A program made the translations under genes and the position numbers. The notes beneath the pieces are model-generated. The model searched no databases. It saw nothing but the letters and a program-made list of their open reading frames with translations, and was not told where the DNA came from. 64,000 bases of DNA, from positions 23,753 through 87,752 of the forward strand of contig LUJQ01000049.1 in NCBI GenBank assembly GCA_001689485.1. Direction: 5' to 3'. Positions 8,218-16,795 of the stretch are shown here, piece by piece (position 1 is the stretch's first letter; every line of letters begins with the position of its first letter). This stretch comes from Bacteroidales bacterium M6 (GTDB taxonomy: Bacteria > Bacteroidota > Bacteroidia > Bacteroidales > Muribaculaceae).

Positions 8218-9741
8218 TCAAAATTTTAAGGCACCACGATATGACACTGTAACACATGCCCCGAAATTATCCCCATAAAGGCTCCCTTTGTCAAAAGCCA
8301 CCTGTGCCTTGACAGCAAGCCCCTTGACATCAGGTAATTTATACGAGGCTTCAAGCATCATCGATGTATCGCCAGCCGGGTCGACAACAGGCTGGTAACC
8401 TGCCCCCCAGCTCTTACGGTATCCTCCAAGCAACCTGTAACCGATATTGCCGAATCCACCTTCAACGCCCACATGGAAACCACGCACACGGTTATGCAGA
8501 TACATCATGGCGCCGTCAAGATTATACAACGGGGATTTCAAGAACGGGGTACCGATCGACATTCCGTAATAGGCATAGGGATTATACTCGTGATTATTGT
8601 AATAATCATCGGCACCCTCTGCACGGTGTCCTATACCTGTTCCGGCATTGTCATCAGGATCCCAGTGCATCGGGCCAGACTGATTGGTGAAGTCCAAATA
8701 TTCGACCACGGCACCTGTCAATATCCCCGGACGGTTGGTTTTAAGTTCCAGCCCCCACAAACCGTCAAAGCCGTTAAGGAACCCTATGCCGGAGCCGTCT
8801 TCCCAAGGCTTTTGCAGATACCCCCTTATTGTCATCCCGTTTTTCAGGTTATAACGCAGGAATATATCCCACGAGCCGAGCGAGCTGCCCGAATAGTATT
8901 CCTGACCACCGTCGATTGGAATCAACATTTTAAAAAACTGTTTCAAACCACGTGAAAAAGTTTCCGATTTTCTGACCTCCCCCTTATAATACCACGATGT
9001 TGATCCTCCGAACATCGCCCCGACCTGCATCCCCACTGTCGCCGAAAAACGTTTTGAGGGGTTTGTGCGGAAATAGCAGCGTTTATATGAATAAAGCGCC
9101 CCAAGGTTAAGATGCCCTTGAAAGTAGTTATAATGGTCACGAAGCCACCCGTTATCGGTAAGTTTGCCATAAGAAATCTCACCTTGAATCTGAACCCATC
9201 CGTTGGTGAACGGAATGTCTTGGAAATCCACGAAACCGGCCCTTACCTCGGGAATAGGGCGTGAATTACCGCTCTCGATGAAATCCCCGCTCGACAATCG
9301 GAAATCAAGCAAGGCCGAATCGTGTTCCTTCAAACCGACTGTAAGAAACAGGCTACGGTATTTTACCTCTCCGTATAACTGCTGTATCCAGACACGGGCC
9401 GGATGCTCTGAATGCCCGCGCAGGGCACCGTCTACCCACCGCAGATAATCTGCGTTACTGCCATACCCCCCTATAAAATCAGCTCCGAATCCATATGAAA
9501 ACCTTTCAGACAGGTTCATATCACGCATCGCGGAAACCCTCAGCAAGGCATTTTTGCTTTGAGTAATGACGCCATGCCGGTTGGATGCTATATAATATGG
9601 CGCAAAATCGCCGTTACCGGCATTAAGTATGGCTTCTGCAGAATAATATATCGAATAGCCGTCTTCCGCCTGCACGCCAAATGCGGCTGCAAACAGCGAC
9701 AAAGCTCCGGCGCATGCTTTTATGTGTCGTCGTAATCTCAT
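8218..9741 (-). CDS. Capsule assembly Wzi family outer-membrane protein
   Basis: A 507-residue protein with a signal peptide (hydrophobic stretch ending FGVQAED) and alternating aromatic beta-strands through to a C-terminal strand ending YRGALKF, consistent with an 18-strand-type outer-membrane barrel. The pattern YSAEAILNAGNGDFAPYYIA followed by SNRHGVITQ is typical of Bacteroidales Wzi-family proteins. Wzi in Klebsiella and E. coli holds capsule at the cell surface; in Bacteroidales the ligand is unproven. Its start overlaps the glsB stop by 4 bp (ATGA), so membrane-lipid and surface-polymer functions are translationally linked here. Confidence 0.75.
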   Translation of the reverse strand: MRLRRHIKACAGALSLFAAAFGVQAEDGYSIYYSAEAILNAGNGDFAPYYIASNRHGVITQSKNALLRVSAMRDMNLSERFSYGFGADFIGGYGSNADYLRWVDGALRGHSEHPARVWIQQLYGEVKYRSLFLTVGLKEHDSALLDFRLSSGDFIESGNSRPIPEVRAGFVDFQDIPFTNGWVQIQGEISYGKLTDNGWLRDHYNYFQGHLNLGALYSYKRCYFRTNPSKRFSATVGMQVGAMFGGSTSWYYKGEVRKSETFSRGLKQFFKMLIPIDGGQEYYSGSSLGSWDIFLRYNLKNGMTIRGYLQKPWEDGSGIGFLNGFDGLWGLELKTNRPGILTGAVVEYLDFTNQSGPMHWDPDDNAGTGIGHRAEGADDYYNNHEYNPYAYYGMSIGTPFLKSPLYNLDGAMMYLHNRVRGFHVGVEGGFGNIGYRLLGGYRKSWGAGYQPVVDPAGDTSMMLEASYKLPDVKGLAVKAQVAFDKGSLYGDNFGACVTVSYRGALKF

Positions 9742-10679
9742 AAACTGTCCTCGATATGGTAAGTAGCTATGTGACGTTGTTTCTTTTCCTCGAATATATC
9801 GGAAATGGTCAGGAATATACCAGTTTCCTCTACATCGCCGAACTCATCGTTTATCGCCGTCCCGAAAATCTTCATCGTCGGGGAAAGACCCATATAGGCA
9901 TTCACCAAGGGGGGGATGTTGATGCCGTGCTCACGGATTGCCGCGTTCAGGATTCTATAGTCATCCTTGAAATTCCGTCCGGGGAACATTTCGAAATACC
10001 TATCCTCCGGGAAGTCATTTGGCAACGGATGGAACGGGCGCACAAGGTTATCGGAATCAGGGAAGTGCTTTTCAAGGAAATACAACAACATATTGCGGCA
10101 TTCTTTGTCATAGCTCGGATACATCGTGAATTTACCGAAAAGATATTTGATTTCAGGATGTATGACTGTCAGCGCCCCAAGGCCGTCCCAAAGGTTATCA
10201 AGGGCAAAGATGGCTTTTGCCCCGGCTTTCGACGACTGATATTCCAATCTCACAAACGACCTTCCCAACTCAATGGTGGCAGGAAGATACTCGCTGATAA
10301 AACGGTCGGAAAACCGGAACATATGCGACGTGGCTATGCGCGGAGACCCGTCGGGATTCAACCTTATATCCTTTCCAAGGATGAACCTGTACCCGCCTAT
10401 TATGGCCTTACCTTCCGGATCCCACACTATAAGTTGGCGGCAAGGAGGAGTCATGGTGTCGAACATGTCAATGTCGCACTCCTTACCTGTGCCTCCCCCG
10501 GCCGAACGGAATGCGATTTCACGCAGACGCCCTATCTCAAGCATTACGTTAGGGGCTTCTGCCGCAGTTACCACATAGATTTCGTTGTTTCCTTTATTGG
10601 TTTTGCGCATAAAAGCCGCATCTGTAAGTTCGGCTTCTATGAGATGCGTCGGAATCGCGTCGATTATTTTTTCCGCCAT
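9738..10679 (-). CDS. glsB: GlsB-type N-acyltransferase (OlsB-like GNAT), glycine lipid synthesis
   Basis: A 313-residue OlsB/hemolysin-type GNAT protein. In Bacteroides thetaiotaomicron the equivalent GlsB N-acylates glycine to form the first intermediate of glycine lipids. Visible family features are LREIAFRSAGGGTG, the long acyl-donor-binding segment IIGGYRFILG, and SHMFRFSDRFISEYLPATIELGR before the C-terminal domain. The protein is cytoplasmic with no membrane segment. Directly upstream is the O-acyltransferase partner, 12 bp away, which supports the assignment. A long ORF on the opposite strand is a shadow. Glycine as the acceptor is inferred from homology. Confidence 0.78.
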   Translation of the reverse strand: MAEKIIDAIPTHLIEAELTDAAFMRKTNKGNNEIYVVTAAEAPNVMLEIGRLREIAFRSAGGGTGKECDIDMFDTMTPPCRQLIVWDPEGKAIIGGYRFILGKDIRLNPDGSPRIATSHMFRFSDRFISEYLPATIELGRSFVRLEYQSSKAGAKAIFALDNLWDGLGALTVIHPEIKYLFGKFTMYPSYDKECRNMLLYFLEKHFPDSDNLVRPFHPLPNDFPEDRYFEMFPGRNFKDDYRILNAAIREHGINIPPLVNAYMGLSPTMKIFGTAINDEFGDVEETGIFLTISDIFEEKKQRHIATYHIEDSL

Positions 10680-10691
10680 AATGCGATAATA

Positions 10692-11609
10692 CTATCTTTT
10701 TTCTTCAATTTTGTCATTAACGACAGCAACGGCACCTTCCCATCCGGGATGTTCCGATGCCAGCATCAGATAAATCTCCGACCTAAGCGAGTCGGCATAC
10801 CCGGCAGCATCCTTTCCAGAAGCAATCATTGTGTAAGGCTTGATATTACCTACCATCACCGTAAATGTTTTCCCCTTGCTGCGAATCATTTCACGCGGCA
10901 ACAGCACCTGTTCAAGGTTGAAACGTATGCCTAGACGTTTGCGTAAATTGGCTTTTTTATAAAAATCCATCGAATTAGTGCCGGTGAAAAACAACGGCAC
11001 TATGTCACGCTTGTGGAGGACGCATTTGTTTACAAACATTTTCTGCCACTGAAGGTCGCAAATCATCTTTACCTCTTTGCCCATATACGACACCTTGCGG
11101 TAGCGTGACACAAGCCCGGCCGGGAATATGATTATAGGGTCATCCCCGGCAAAAGCCTTTTCAATGTTTTCCATACACTGACGCGACTGCTTCCCTTGCT
11201 TGTTTATGGGGAGAAACACATCGGCAAGTGGTTTCACTGCCATAAGAAGGTCATTGACAATAAACCATACCTGGCCGCCATAATGACGTTGCACCATATC
11301 TATCAGCGCGATACCGTCAAGGCCGCCAAGCGGGTGGTTCGATACAAACACAACCCTGCGGTGTTCCTTTGCAGGCATTCGGTCAGGGAAACGGGTTTCA
11401 ACCTTCACATCAAGCGACTCCAGCACGCCCCGGCAAAACTCCGCACCGGTTTTCCCGGCATTCTCCTCCAGCATCCGGTTAAGGTCATCCTGGCATATCA
11501 GCCGCTCAAGCACTCCGACCAAGCGTTTGGGAATGAAACGTGCAAGCCTTGGAGCCCTGTCTTTAAGCACCTGGCCAACATCAATCCTTATGATTCCGTC
11601 CTGTTTCAT
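10692..11609 (-). CDS. glsA: GlsA-type O-acyltransferase (PlsC superfamily), glycine lipid synthesis
   Basis: A 305-residue PlsC-superfamily acyltransferase. The catalytic block is NHPLGGLDG at 91-99 (His92...Asp98), followed by the acyl-acceptor motif FPAGLVSR at about 162-169. In Bacteroides, GlsA acylates the hydroxyl of N-acyl-3-hydroxy-fatty-acyl glycine to complete the glycine lipid. It is the first gene of a compact leftward operon glsA-glsB-wzi-lipocalin-legB and has a TAATTTTG promoter box 42 bp upstream. The pairing with glsB is the main support for this function over generic lysophosphatidate acylation. Confidence 0.78.
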   Translation of the reverse strand: MKQDGIIRIDVGQVLKDRAPRLARFIPKRLVGVLERLICQDDLNRMLEENAGKTGAEFCRGVLESLDVKVETRFPDRMPAKEHRRVVFVSNHPLGGLDGIALIDMVQRHYGGQVWFIVNDLLMAVKPLADVFLPINKQGKQSRQCMENIEKAFAGDDPIIIFPAGLVSRYRKVSYMGKEVKMICDLQWQKMFVNKCVLHKRDIVPLFFTGTNSMDFYKKANLRKRLGIRFNLEQVLLPREMIRSKGKTFTVMVGNIKPYTMIASGKDAAGYADSLRSEIYLMLASEHPGWEGAVAVVNDKIEEKR

Positions 11610-11650
11610 TTAAATACCGCTCCGGCATAATGACATAATGCAATTTCACA

Positions 11651-11658
11651 CAAAATTA
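11651..11658 (-). promoter_or_regulatory. Promoter box for the glsA operon
   Basis: CAAAATTA on the plus strand reads TAATTTTG on the minus strand, a good -7 box giving a leader of about 35 nt before glsA. No clear -33 TTG lies at the usual distance. The word AAATTACAC occurs here (11653-11661) and again at 11683-11691, exactly 30 bp apart. Confidence 0.4.
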
Positions 11659-11701
11659 CACATTATATTCCGCTTCCCCATGAAATTACACCATTATTTC
11701 T

Positions 11702-11709
11702 TAAGTTTG
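11702..11709 (+). promoter_or_regulatory. Promoter box for the DUF115-like gene
   Basis: TAAGTTTG matches TAnnTTTG and lies 34 bp before the ATG at 11744. The -33 region is weak. It diverges from the glsA promoter within a 134-bp gap. Confidence 0.4.
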
Positions 11710-11743
11710 TATTCCCAAAACGCGAACATCACACCGCACAGCC

Positions 11744-12604
11744 ATGCCAAACAGCATATCCGATTTTTTGTCACACATTGCAGCAACTGCCAAATCAACC
11801 ATTAAAATAGCATTATCAGGGCGTCCGTCAGCCATCCCATGTGGCAAACATGACACCCCCCTGCTTATACTTGGTAACGGCCCGTCGCTACGCGGGAACA
11901 TCGACCATGACCTCCCACTGCTGCAAGCCAACGACACCCTTGCAGTGAATTTCGCAGCCAACTCCCCCGAGTTCCCGGCCATACGCCCCGACTATTACGT
12001 GCTGGCCGATCCTCATTTCTTCTCAAACTCTGACGACCCCAATGTGAGCCGTCTTATCCAATCGCTATTGCATACCGACTGGACTATGACCCTGTTCGTT
12101 CCGAGAAAAGCCAAAATTCCGAAAGCCCTGGAAAGCAATCAGAACCTGACCGTGAAACGCTTCAACTTTGTAGCGGCGGAAGGGTTCGGGGCTTTTGAAA
12201 ACTTCGCCTACAGGCACCGATTGGGAATGCCACGCCCGCGCAATGTGCTGATACCGTCGATTATGCTCGGCATATGGCTAGGATACCGGGAAATCTATCT
12301 TCTCGGGGCAGACCATACCTGGACAAAGACGTTATCGGTTGACGATGACAACAGGGTGCTTTCCATCCAGCCGCATTTCTATAAAGAAGACGCACATGAA
12401 GAATGCCGAATCAGGAAAGCCTACATGAACCTCCCTTTGCACAGCATCCTTGAAAGCTTCCACATAGCTTTCAAATCCTATCACCGCATCCAGGCTTATG
12501 CAGAAAAGGCCGGGGTAAATATATTCAACGCCACCCCGGGCTCGTTCATTGACGCCTTCCCACGTAAAGCTTTACCATCAGACGCCACAACATACAAAAA
12601 CTGA
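11744..12604 (+). CDS. DUF115/CstII-like protein, possible glycosyltransferase
   Basis: A 286-residue cytoplasmic protein. Near the N-terminus it has LLILGNGPSLR (40-50), and in the middle GIWLGYREIYLLGADHTW; the same GNGPSL...GYKEIYLxGxD pattern occurs in DUF115 proteins (some of which are Maf flagellin nonulosonate transferases) and in GT42 sialyltransferases. This suggests a Rossmann-type enzyme that handles a CMP-sugar, but the similarity is a short pattern only. Its location beside legB/neuB genes, though on the opposite strand, makes a nonulosonate transferase worth testing. It is followed after 7 bp by yigZ. Confidence 0.6.
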   Translation: MPNSISDFLSHIAATAKSTIKIALSGRPSAIPCGKHDTPLLILGNGPSLRGNIDHDLPLLQANDTLAVNFAANSPEFPAIRPDYYVLADPHFFSNSDDPNVSRLIQSLLHTDWTMTLFVPRKAKIPKALESNQNLTVKRFNFVAAEGFGAFENFAYRHRLGMPRPRNVLIPSIMLGIWLGYREIYLLGADHTWTKTLSVDDDNRVLSIQPHFYKEDAHEECRIRKAYMNLPLHSILESFHIAFKSYHRIQAYAEKAGVNIFNATPGSFIDAFPRKALPSDATTYKN

Positions 12605-12611
12605 CCCCTAT

Positions 12612-13208
12612 ATGCCCGACACATATCACACCATAGCCGAGCCGTCGGAAGCAATATTCACAGAGCAACGGAGCAAGTTCCTGGCTTTCGCCCACCCAGT
12701 TGCATCGCCGGAAGAGGCCAAGTCAATCGTAAAACACTACTCTGACAAATATCATGACGCACGCCATGTATGCTGGGCATATATGATAGGCGCAGACCGT
12801 GACCGATTCCTGAGTTCCGACAACGGCGAGCCGTCAGGCACAGCTGGGAAACCTATACTCGGCCAAATCAACTCATTCGGCCTTACCGACATAACCGTTG
12901 TGGTGGTGCGATATTTCGGAGGGATAAAACTCGGCACGTCAGGACTCATCGTAGCCTATCGCGAAGCTGCCAGGCTGGCAATAGGCAACGCTACGATTAT
13001 CGAATGCCACGAACAGACAGGGATTTCGTTCACTTACCCCTATATGGCAATGAATGATGTCATGAAAACAATAAAATCCCCTGATATAAAAATCCTTTCG
13101 CAGGAATTCGACAACACATGCCGCATATCGCTATCCGTAAGGTCTGACTACGCCCCGGCCCTACGCAACAAGTTAGAGGGCATATCCGGGTTGTCAATCT
13201 TGGATTAG
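12612..13208 (+). CDS. yigZ: YigZ/IMPACT family protein
   Basis: A 198-residue member of the UPF0029/IMPACT family, recognised from SRAEIFTEQRSKFLA-like N-terminus (here EAIFTEQRSKFLAFAHPV), the DARHVCWAYMIG segment, SDNGEPSGTAGKPIL and VVVRYFGGIKLGTSGL. These proteins have an N-terminal ribosomal-S5-like domain and a C-terminal EF-G-like domain; eukaryotic IMPACT controls GCN1, while the bacterial role is unsettled. The frame is open further upstream, but the ATG at 12612, 7 bp after the preceding stop, gives the usual family N-terminus. Confidence 0.88.
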   Translation: MPDTYHTIAEPSEAIFTEQRSKFLAFAHPVASPEEAKSIVKHYSDKYHDARHVCWAYMIGADRDRFLSSDNGEPSGTAGKPILGQINSFGLTDITVVVVRYFGGIKLGTSGLIVAYREAARLAIGNATIIECHEQTGISFTYPYMAMNDVMKTIKSPDIKILSQEFDNTCRISLSVRSDYAPALRNKLEGISGLSILD

Positions 13209-13271
13209 GGAAAACCGGTATATATCACGCACACCCCCTCCAACATACAGATATATCATACGCTCATACAG

Positions 13272-13314
13272 AAATGGTGGCGTACCGGGAATGAACCCCG
13301 GCACGCCACCATTT
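13272..13314. terminator. Bidirectional hairpin terminator between yigZ and the DUF2148 gene
   Basis: AAATGGTGGCGT (13272-13283) pairs with ACGCCACCATTT (13303-13314), with an inner CCGGG/CCCGG stem and a small loop. T-rich sequence follows on the plus strand. It lies between convergent genes. Confidence 0.75.
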
Positions 13315-13355
13315 GTTTTATATTTTCCCGTTACAAGAATATATTTGACTCCGGC

Positions 13356-13874
13356 TCAACGATCAAAAAACGGATTTTTAGAGCTTGCCGACAACGGTAT
13401 GCAGAAATATTGACGGCAACCGTCAAGCAGGTTCAGACGCTCTGCAGCCATTCCGGCCGAAAACATCACACGGCAGTCTATCCGGCAGTCGGCAGCTGCT
13501 GCCACGGCCGAGCCTATGGCGATGCCGACATCGACACTGTTGATGGCACAAGGCACTGCGGCAGGTTTAGCCTCGCATGTGGCAAAACCACAATGTGCGC
13601 AATTCAATCCGAGAGGCATATCGTGCGTCGCTATAACCACTATGCAGTCGGCCTTAAGAATGTTTTCGCTATCACGTTCATAAACCCCACGCCCTGTTTC
13701 GGCAAACAACGCTTTCATTTCATCAGAAAGACGGCGTATATCCTCCCCGTCAATCAAAGCGCACTCCAAGATGTCGATCCCTTTGCCCTTCGGAGCCGTG
13801 CGGGCAGCGGTAAGCATACGGTGGCCGGCAGCGACCACACGCCGATGGCGGCTTTCACGTTCGTTCTCTATCAT
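13356..13874 (-). CDS. DUF2148 ferredoxin-like domain protein
   Basis: A 172-residue cytoplasmic protein of the DUF2148 group (annotated elsewhere as ferredoxin-domain protein). The conserved cysteine cluster is CAHCGFATC at about 91-99, followed by CAINSVDVGIAIGSA, and two further cysteines (ADCRIDCR). The pattern suggests a metal or Fe-S site, but only four to six cysteines are aligned and function is unknown. It begins 5 bp after the queA stop and is the last gene of the ftsX-to-queA operon. Confidence 0.75.
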   Translation of the reverse strand: MIENERESRHRRVVAAGHRMLTAARTAPKGKGIDILECALIDGEDIRRLSDEMKALFAETGRGVYERDSENILKADCIVVIATHDMPLGLNCAHCGFATCEAKPAAVPCAINSVDVGIAIGSAVAAAADCRIDCRVMFSAGMAAERLNLLDGCRQYFCIPLSASSKNPFFDR

Positions 13875-13878
13875 GTCA

Positions 13879-14931
13879 TTAATCTACAATAAGCATCGTA
13901 TCGCCATAGGCACCGAATTTATAGCCCTCCTTCATAGCCACATCATAGGCATGCATCACAAGCTGGTAGCCGCCAAATGCAGCAACCATCATTAGCATGG
14001 TGGAATATGGCATATGGAACCCGGTTACAAGAGCGGTGCTGACGGTGAAGTCATATGGCGGGAAAATGAACTTGTTAGTCCACCCCGTATAAGTTTTCAT
14101 ATGTCCGCCCATGCTCACGGCGCTGGCAATCCCCCTAAGAGTTGAAGTGCCTACGGCACAAACCTGCTTGCCGTTATCCTTGGCATTGTTGACCAAATCC
14201 ACGAGTTCCTGCCCTACGCTCATATCTTCGGAGTCCATGCGGTGCTTGGTCAAATCCTCGACATCAATCTCACGGAAGGCTCCCAAACCGCTGTGCACAG
14301 TCAGGTATCCTTGTTCAACGCCCTTGATTTCCAACCGCTTCAACACTTCACGGCTGAAATGCAGACCGGCAGCCGGAGCCACAACGGCACCTTCGTTCTT
14401 TGCAAAGATTGTCTGGTACATTTCCGCATCGGCCTCTTCCGGCTCACGTTTGATGTACTCAGGCAGAGGGGTAGACCCAAGACTGAACAGGTTACGTTTG
14501 AATTCCTCATGGCTTCCGTCGTAGAGGAAACGGAGAGTACGGCCACGCGATGTGGTGTTATCGATAACTTCAGCAACCATCGACTCATCATCACCGAAAT
14601 AGAGTTTGTTGCCTATACGGATTTTACGCGCAGGTTCTACAAGGACATCCCACAGTTTATGTTCGGTGTTTAGTTCACGAAGCAGGAAAACCTCTATCCT
14701 CGCCCCCGTTTTCTCCTTATTTCCGTAGAGGCGTGCCGGGAATACCAACGTGTCGTTAAACACCATCACGTCACCTTCATCGAAATAATTGATTATATCC
14801 TTGAATACCCGGTGTTCGATTTCGCCCGTCTTACGGTGCAAAACCATCATGCGGCATTCGTCACGATGCTCGGGCGCATTCTGCGCAATCAACTCTTCGG
14901 GTAATTTGAACTTGAACTGTGAAAGCTTCAT
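13879..14931 (-). CDS. queA: S-adenosylmethionine:tRNA ribosyltransferase-isomerase
   Basis: QueA transfers and isomerises the ribosyl moiety of SAM onto 7-aminomethyl-7-deazaguanine in tRNA, the penultimate step of queuosine synthesis. The 350-residue protein has normal length and the diagnostic blocks FKFKLPEELIAQNAPEHRDECRMM, MVFNDTLVFPARL (about 57-69), AAGLHFSREVL, and GTSTLRGIAS. It lies in the leftward ftsX-uppP-truB-queA operon, 69 bp after truB. No queC/D/E/F genes are in the window. Confidence 0.93.
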   Translation of the reverse strand: MKLSQFKFKLPEELIAQNAPEHRDECRMMVLHRKTGEIEHRVFKDIINYFDEGDVMVFNDTLVFPARLYGNKEKTGARIEVFLLRELNTEHKLWDVLVEPARKIRIGNKLYFGDDESMVAEVIDNTTSRGRTLRFLYDGSHEEFKRNLFSLGSTPLPEYIKREPEEADAEMYQTIFAKNEGAVVAPAAGLHFSREVLKRLEIKGVEQGYLTVHSGLGAFREIDVEDLTKHRMDSEDMSVGQELVDLVNNAKDNGKQVCAVGTSTLRGIASAVSMGGHMKTYTGWTNKFIFPPYDFTVSTALVTGFHMPYSTMLMMVAAFGGYQLVMHAYDVAMKEGYKFGAYGDTMLIVD

Positions 14932-15000
14932 CTGGTTATTTCGTAATAATATAGTTGTTAGTTTATAGTTGCCGAAACAATGGATAACGACTATCCGGTT

Positions 15001-15825
15001 TCAGCGTTGGTCGAAAGGCTTTATGTCGGCCTTTTCATTGCCCATTACATCAGGAGAGAACTCCGTTGCCGCTACCTCGACAGGGTTGCCGTCGTCACCG
15101 GGCATCGTCATCGGGGTTTCATGGATAATCCTGATTGCATCGGTTATGGACAGAGAGTTTTCAATCAAGGCATCCCCCACCCTTGTGCGACGAAGCCCGG
15201 TGAGATGAGCGCCTGACTTAAGCGCCTGACCGATGTCACGGGCCAGCGCCCTTATATAGGTCCCCTTGCTGCAAACAACCCTGACAACGATTTGCCCTGG
15301 GCTGAAATCAAGCATTTCTATTTCATCTATAACAAGGGGTTTGGGCTGCAGCTCAACCTCCTCGCCGTTCCTGGCCATTTTATAAGCCCGGTGGCCGTCG
15401 ACTTTGCATGCCGAATATGATGGTGGCACCTGTTCAATCTTCCCTATGAACCGTTTAAGCGCATCCTCCGCACTCTCACGTGTGATATGTTCCGTCGGGA
15501 ATACTGCATCGACAGGCGTTTCCAAGTCAAACGACGGAGTAGTAGCCCCAAGCCTTATTTCGGCAATATATTCCTTTACACCTGCCTGCAACTCGTCGAT
15601 ACGCTTCGTTGCCTTGCCTGTACACAGAATCATCACCCCTGTAGCCAAAGGGTCGAGAGTGCCTGCATGCCCTACTTTCAGCTTTCTGACCCCGGCCTTG
15701 CGAAGTCGCGCGGTCAATGCCCCACGCAGCTTCTTGACCACGTGGAATGATGACCAGCCCAGCGGCTTGTCAACAACGAAAATCTCACCTTCCAGCGGGT
15801 TTAAAACAGAATGGTCGGCTGTCAT
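15001..15825 (-). CDS. truB: tRNA pseudouridine-55 synthase
   Basis: TruB converts U55 of the T-loop of tRNAs to pseudouridine and also acts as a tRNA folding chaperone. The 274-residue protein has VDKPLGWSSFHVVKKLR at the N-terminus, the catalytic aspartate Asp58 in GHAGTLDPLATG, the SYSACKVDGHRAYKMAR block and the C-terminal RRTRVGDALIENSLSI region. It starts 10 bp after uppP. The C-terminal extension after about residue 240 is short, without a PUA domain, as in many Bacteroidetes TruB proteins. Confidence 0.94.
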   Translation of the reverse strand: MTADHSVLNPLEGEIFVVDKPLGWSSFHVVKKLRGALTARLRKAGVRKLKVGHAGTLDPLATGVMILCTGKATKRIDELQAGVKEYIAEIRLGATTPSFDLETPVDAVFPTEHITRESAEDALKRFIGKIEQVPPSYSACKVDGHRAYKMARNGEEVELQPKPLVIDEIEMLDFSPGQIVVRVVCSKGTYIRALARDIGQALKSGAHLTGLRRTRVGDALIENSLSITDAIRIIHETPMTMPGDDGNPVEVAATEFSPDVMGNEKADIKPFDQR

Positions 15826-15835
15826 AAATCACATA

Positions 15836-16693
15836 TTACCAAATCAGACACAAAACACCGGCCAGCACGCAGTAGAGCGCAAACCAAACCAATTTGCCTT
15901 TCTTTACTATTTCAAGCATCCATTTGCAGGCAATGCAACCTACCACAAACGACGCAACAAATCCGATAATTATAGATAACAACGAAATATCGCCGCCTGC
16001 CGTAGAGGCCGACACCGATTCCACCGCCGGTGAAAGCATTTTCTTCAAATCAAGCAAACCCTCTCCGAGGATTGGGATTATAACCATGAAGAAGGAAAAA
16101 CGGGCAACTTCCTCACGCTTGTCACCCAACAGGATTCCTGTGGCAATCGTCGAACCCGAACGGCTGAGGCCGGGCAATACGGCCACTGCCTGCGCACAAC
16201 CGATAACAAATGCATCAACCCAGCTTATTTCACGCGGCTGATAAGGCTTGCGCACGGATGAAGACTTTGCCGATTCGAGAGGCTCCGTCCGAAAAAAATA
16301 TGCGAACGACAATAGTCCGGCTGTAACCAACAGACATATGCCGACCACCGTCAGGTTCCCTTTGAACAATTCTTCTACCACATCCTTAAAACAAAGCCCC
16401 ACTACAGCCACCGGGATGCATGACAGCAGGATTTTACATACATAATAAAACCTCGCATCGCGCCTGAAGGTGAAAAACGACACACAAAGAGGGGCAAATT
16501 CGCGCCATAACACCACTATGGTGCTCAACACCGTGGCAACATGCAGCATCACACTGAATTCAAGTGACTGCCCCGGATCCAGCTCAAGGCCTAAAACCTG
16601 TTTGAAAATTTCAAGATGACCACTGGAACTGATAGGCAGATATTCCGCCAATCCCTGCACTATGCCTAAAATCAATGCATCTAACCAATCCAT
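15836..16693 (-). CDS. uppP: Undecaprenyl-diphosphatase (BacA family)
   Basis: UppP dephosphorylates undecaprenyl diphosphate to recycle the lipid carrier used for peptidoglycan and surface polysaccharides; it also confers bacitracin tolerance. The 285-residue integral membrane protein shows about eight hydrophobic segments. The two active-site blocks are QGLAEYLPISSSGHLEI near the N-terminus and LPGLSRSGSTIATGI at about 173-187. It lies between DUF3098 and truB in an order conserved in Bacteroidales. Confidence 0.93.
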   Translation of the reverse strand: MDWLDALILGIVQGLAEYLPISSSGHLEIFKQVLGLELDPGQSLEFSVMLHVATVLSTIVVLWREFAPLCVSFFTFRRDARFYYVCKILLSCIPVAVVGLCFKDVVEELFKGNLTVVGICLLVTAGLLSFAYFFRTEPLESAKSSSVRKPYQPREISWVDAFVIGCAQAVAVLPGLSRSGSTIATGILLGDKREEVARFSFFMVIIPILGEGLLDLKKMLSPAVESVSASTAGGDISLLSIIIGFVASFVVGCIACKWMLEIVKKGKLVWFALYCVLAGVLCLIW

Positions 16694-16795
16694 TGTAAAT
16701 GTACAATCTTAAAAACGATTTCATCACTCGGACAATCTGAATATGCCGCATGACCGGGGATGAACTTAAAACTACTTTATATCAACAAACGGGAA

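Noticed and set aside
9756..10934. A 392-codon open frame on the plus strand opposite glsB and the end of glsA
   Set aside because: It lies antisense to two confidently identified acyltransferases, has low-complexity, unlike-protein composition, and no promoter; a shadow of codon bias in the real genes.
3835..12604. Possibility that the surface-sugar region is a recently acquired island
   Set aside because: GC content and codon use by eye match the flanking housekeeping genes, no integrase, tRNA or repeats border it, and prmC-recX follow neuB tightly.
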